Assembly: GCA_902786365.1 (NCBI GenBank) | Contig: CADACD010000001.1 | Location: 1,893 to 65,892, forward strand | Direction: 5' to 3' | Length of the DNA stretch: 64,000 nt | Origin: an uncultured Lachnospiraceae bacterium | GTDB taxonomy: Bacteria > Bacillota > Clostridia > Lachnospirales > Lachnospiraceae | Part shown: in pieces, positions 61,343 to 64,000 of the stretch | How positions within the stretch are numbered: the first letter of the stretch is position 1 | Layout of the letters: every line of letters begins with the position of its first letter | Notes under the pieces: generated by a model | What the model was told of the DNA's origin: nothing | What the model saw: only the letters and a program-made list of their open reading frames with translations | Database searches by the model: none | Made by a program: the position numbers and the translations under genes

Positions 61343-62203
61343 TTAATTTTCTAACAATTTCATATACTGACCAATATAGATACATTTGGCATCAGCGCCA
61401 TGACCAATATCCATTGTTCTTGCTATAGGAATATCCTTTCCGGCAACAAGCTGTACCAATTCCTCTACTGATGGAACAAATATTTCACTATCTAATTTTG
61501 TAAAAGTGCCAAGCAGAACTCCCGATATTTTTTCAAATGCCCCCATCTGTTTCAACTGGCAAAGATACGTCATAACCTGCGCAGAAGTCGAATTCAATGC
61601 CTCCAGCAATAATATTTTATTTTCAAAATCCGGCATAAATTCCGTTCCTGCAAGTTTGAGGAAACACCTTATATTGCCACCTATCACAACCCCTTCCATA
61701 AAACTTTCCTGTATAAAATAATATTTTATATCACTAAATTCACTATTTTCTCCCGAAAATTCTGCTACAAAATTTTTCTGCTGTCTTTCAGCGTCATCAT
61801 AGATAAGATTTCTTATTTGATATAATCCTGATATATTTCCTGTCTTACTGTAAATTGCATTGATAATACATGTCAAATCACTATATCCAAAAAAAATTTT
61901 CTTATTTTTCTTTATCACATCAAAATCAATATAACTTAATAATTCATTTGCTATATCACCGCCTGATATATCAAAAATCGCCTTTATCTCATTATCTTTA
62001 TACATTTGCATAAGAACTTCTGCTCTTTTTCTGCCTGTTGTGCTAAAATATGAAGTTTCCTCATACATATATTCAGTACATACCGGTTCATATCCGATAT
62101 CTCTTATTAACTTCAGTAATCCATTTATCTTTTCTTCATTTAATTTCTGCTGTCCATTGGAACAAACCGTAATTCCTATCTTACTTCCTTTCTCTATCAA
62201 CAT
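61343..62203 (-). CDS. S66-family LD-carboxypeptidase/MccF-like serine peptidase
   Basis: 286 residues, ATG after AAAAGGAAAATAGAAA. Landmarks of S66: IGITVCSNG start, IFDISGGDIANELL, nucleophile Ser in FFGYSDLT (about 107), Glu in ILLLEAL (about 200), His in TMDIGHGADAKCIYIG (about 268), giving a Ser-Glu-His triad. No signal peptide, so cytosolic: either murein tetrapeptide recycling or MccF-type cleavage of nucleotide-peptide antibiotics. It lies between wall enzymes and chemotaxis genes. Confidence 0.9.
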   Translation of the reverse strand: MLIEKGSKIGITVCSNGQQKLNEEKINGLLKLIRDIGYEPVCTEYMYEETSYFSTTGRKRAEVLMQMYKDNEIKAIFDISGGDIANELLSYIDFDVIKKNKKIFFGYSDLTCIINAIYSKTGNISGLYQIRNLIYDDAERQQKNFVAEFSGENSEFSDIKYYFIQESFMEGVVIGGNIRCFLKLAGTEFMPDFENKILLLEALNSTSAQVMTYLCQLKQMGAFEKISGVLLGTFTKLDSEIFVPSVEELVQLVAGKDIPIARTMDIGHGADAKCIYIGQYMKLLEN

Positions 62204-62275
62204 TTTCTATTTTCCTTTTCTCTATCAATATTTTTCTTCTTTCTCCGGCACATCTCTTTGTTTTGCTTTTCTTTT

Positions 62276-62791
62276 TCAATCTTCATCAGATATATCAATA
62301 CCAATAACATTAATAATATTCAATATCGATATTAACACATCACTATTTTTTACTCTTCCTACGCCAACTATATATTTTGAATATTGATCATTTTCATCTA
62401 CCGCAATTCTGTCAATATCATCATCTGTTAAACTTACTACTTCCCTGACTCCATCAACGATGATACCGATAGGTGCCTGTGGCTGCATCTTTACAATCAC
62501 AATTCTTGTTTTTTTGTCATATGGTGCTTCATCAACTTCAAATCTTTTTCTCAAACTCATGACAGGAATAATCTCTCCACGAAGGTTAATCATCCCTTTA
62601 ATATAGATAAGTGATTTCGGTACCCTCGTAATTTTCTGCATTTTTACAATACTTTCAACATAGTTAATATCAATACCATACTGTTCCTCACCAATATTTA
62701 ATGCCACATATTGCCGCTTCTCTTTTTCAAAGTTTTGTTTGTTTTCCATACTATTTTTTTCTATATTATTCATCGCTTCATTATTATTCAT
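62276..62791 (-). CDS. cheW: Chemotaxis coupling protein CheW
   Basis: 171 residues. Weak ribosome site at this ATG; a Met at residue 15 (MENKQNFEKEK) is the alternative, and the extra N-terminus is Asn/Glu-rich. CheW SH3-like fold: RQYVALNIGEEQYGIDINYVESIVKMQ, RVPKSLIYIKGMINLRGEIIPVMSLRKRF, IGIIVDGVREVVSLTDDDID. Links chemoreceptors to CheA. It lies 79 nt after cheA, so the two probably share a transcript. Confidence 0.95.
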   Translation of the reverse strand: MNNNEAMNNIEKNSMENKQNFEKEKRQYVALNIGEEQYGIDINYVESIVKMQKITRVPKSLIYIKGMINLRGEIIPVMSLRKRFEVDEAPYDKKTRIVIVKMQPQAPIGIIVDGVREVVSLTDDDIDRIAVDENDQYSKYIVGVGRVKNSDVLISILNIINVIGIDISDED

Positions 62792-62870
62792 ATTCTTACT
62801 GCTCTCTGCATTTCTATTATTATTGTTATCAATATTGCCATTTTAAATATTATTATTGATTTACATAAAA

Positions 62871-64000
62871 TCACATCAAAGTATTGATATCAAGAATAAG
62901 TGCAACTTCTCCATCACCTAAAATGGTAGCACCACCTATAATTCTGCTGATATTACTCATATATTTTCCTAATGATTTTATTACTATTTCCTGCTGTCCT
63001 ATCAGATTGTCCACAACAAACCCTGCAAACCGGTCCCCCTTCCTAGCAATGATCACCGTAATATTCTCATCATCTGTTTCTCTCTCAATATCAAGTATCT
63101 TCGAAAGTCTTATCAATGGAATAACTTTGTCTCTTATATTTACAATTTCTTTATCCTGCATATGTTTTATATCTTTTTTTTGAATACTCTCTATTGTCTG
63201 TATATTGGCAAGAGAAATCGCATATTTTTCATTACCTATGTCAACCATAAGTGCTTGTATAATTGCAAGCGTTAATGGAAGTTTTATGACAAATGTACTT
63301 CCTTCTCCAAGCTTTGTCCGTACCTCTATCTCACCACCGAGAGATTCTATCTTTGTTTTTACAACATCAAGTCCTACTCCTCTTCCCGATATGTCTGATA
63401 CCTCTTTTGCAGTTGAAAAACTTGGCGTAAAAAGCAAATCTATCGCTTCCTTATCTGACATAATATCTGCTTCTTCCTTTGTTATTTTTCCATTTTCTAC
63501 CGCTTTATTTTTTACTGCTTCTATATCAATTCCATTGCCATCATCACTGACCTCAATCACAACACTGTTGCCATCCTGATATGCATCAAGTCTTATCGTT
63601 CCTGTCTTTGGCTTTCCTCTTTTTGCTCTTATCTTTGGTGTCTCAAGACCATGGTCTGCCGAATTTCTGAGAAGATGCATAATTGGATCTCCAATTTCAT
63701 CAATTACTGTTCTGTCAAGTTCTGTATCTTCCCCGGTTATATAAAGTTCCATATCCTTTCCCAATTTTTTTGTCAAATCTCTTATCATTCTTGGAAATTT
63801 CTGTGTCACTGTCTCAATTGGCATCATTCTGGCATTCATAACTGATTCCCTGATACCTGCTGTCACTCTCTCTAAATACTCAACCTGCTCATTAAATGTA
63901 TTCAGATCTGTCACCATACTTTTTGTTTTCTGAGAGGCAAGCCCATTCTTAACTATGATCAACTCACTCACAAGATTCATCAGTACATCCAGCTTCTCTA
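62871..64000 (-). CDS. cheA: Chemotaxis histidine kinase CheA, N-terminal part beyond the right edge
   Basis: The last 376 residues or so of CheA; the frame is open to the edge, so the P1/P2 domains are outside. Visible: end of P3 (LMNLVSELIIVKNG), P4 kinase with N box MHLLRNSADHGLE, G1 VSDDGNGID, F/G2 SDISGRGVGLDVVK and GEGSTFVIKLPLTLAI, then P5 CheW-like domain (MVDIGNEKYAISLANIQTIESI through GDGEVALILDINTLM). Phosphorylates CheY in response to receptors. Its presence implies a motile organism. Confidence 0.96.
   Translation of the reverse strand, partial: EKLDVLMNLVSELIIVKNGLASQKTKSMVTDLNTFNEQVEYLERVTAGIRESVMNARMMPIETVTQKFPRMIRDLTKKLGKDMELYITGEDTELDRTVIDEIGDPIMHLLRNSADHGLETPKIRAKRGKPKTGTIRLDAYQDGNSVVIEVSDDGNGIDIEAVKNKAVENGKITKEEADIMSDKEAIDLLFTPSFSTAKEVSDISGRGVGLDVVKTKIESLGGEIEVRTKLGEGSTFVIKLPLTLAIIQALMVDIGNEKYAISLANIQTIESIQKKDIKHMQDKEIVNIRDKVIPLIRLSKILDIERETDDENITVIIARKGDRFAGFVVDNLIGQQEIVIKSLGKYMSNISRIIGGATILGDGEVALILDINTLM

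Overview
The window looks like chromosome of a low-G+C, Gram-positive gut-type Clostridia. A motile member of the Lachnospiraceae (Lachnospira/Eubacterium-like) is my best guess. The reasons are AT-rich DNA, strong AGGAGG ribosome binding sites, a PolC-type DNA polymerase, RNase Y, the order polC-cinA-ispG-rseP-dxr-cdsA-uppS-frr-pyrH, a dimeric glycyl-tRNA synthetase, sortase and lipobox signals, a Re-citrate-synthase-like enzyme beside isocitrate dehydrogenase, and cheW-cheA at the right edge. No rRNA, tRNA, CRISPR array or transposase was seen.

Layout. 1-2686: 5' part of a large secreted GLUG-repeat protein that runs off the left edge. 2868-7303: an envelope cluster on the minus strand, read in the order Cys-containing membrane protein (DUF4418-like), FtsX-type permease, ABC ATPase, lipoprotein, and wall-anchored cupredoxin. 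It has its own promoter with flanking direct repeats and ends in a terminator. 7651-12188: an accessory operon on the minus strand, read in the order secreted small protein, two membrane-anchored extracytoplasmic proteins, permease, ABC ATPase, permease. It resembles bacteriocin/peptide export-immunity loci and is closed by a 43-nt palindrome. 12535-16119 (+): metE and a LysR regulator, each preceded by an ATAGT(T/A)TCAAACTAT operator.

16181-27279: KtrA/KtrB potassium uptake behind a near-consensus promoter; an aminoacyl-tRNA editing protein; a flavin/PLP-oxidase-fold protein; a GntR regulator with the Re-citrate-synthase-like gene and a 26-bp perfect palindrome over its promoter; a divergent carbamate kinase homologue; a DUF1653 protein; NADP isocitrate dehydrogenase; and BipA/TypA. 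27746-33187: a lone receiver domain, YigZ, a class A penicillin-binding protein, a CarD-like protein and a CmpB-like membrane protein.

33345-55806: housekeeping run, nearly all minus strand (replication, isoprenoid and lipid synthesis, translation, RNA decay, RecO, Era, an M16C protease, GDPD). 56097-64000: a YlmH-like S4 protein, two adjacent CobW/G3E GTPases (one fused to a YcgQ-like domain, one with a 33-bp tandem-repeat His-rich metal-binding insert), three cell-wall enzymes (amidase, PdaA-like deacetylase, S66 carboxypeptidase) and cheW-cheA.

The two regions most likely to hold something undescribed are the cupredoxin/ABC/DUF4418 envelope cluster (2868-7303) and the secreted-peptide/ABC island (7651-12188). 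The best-supported regulatory findings are the two matching LysR operators and the GntR palindrome. All domain names come from reading motifs by eye. No database search was run.
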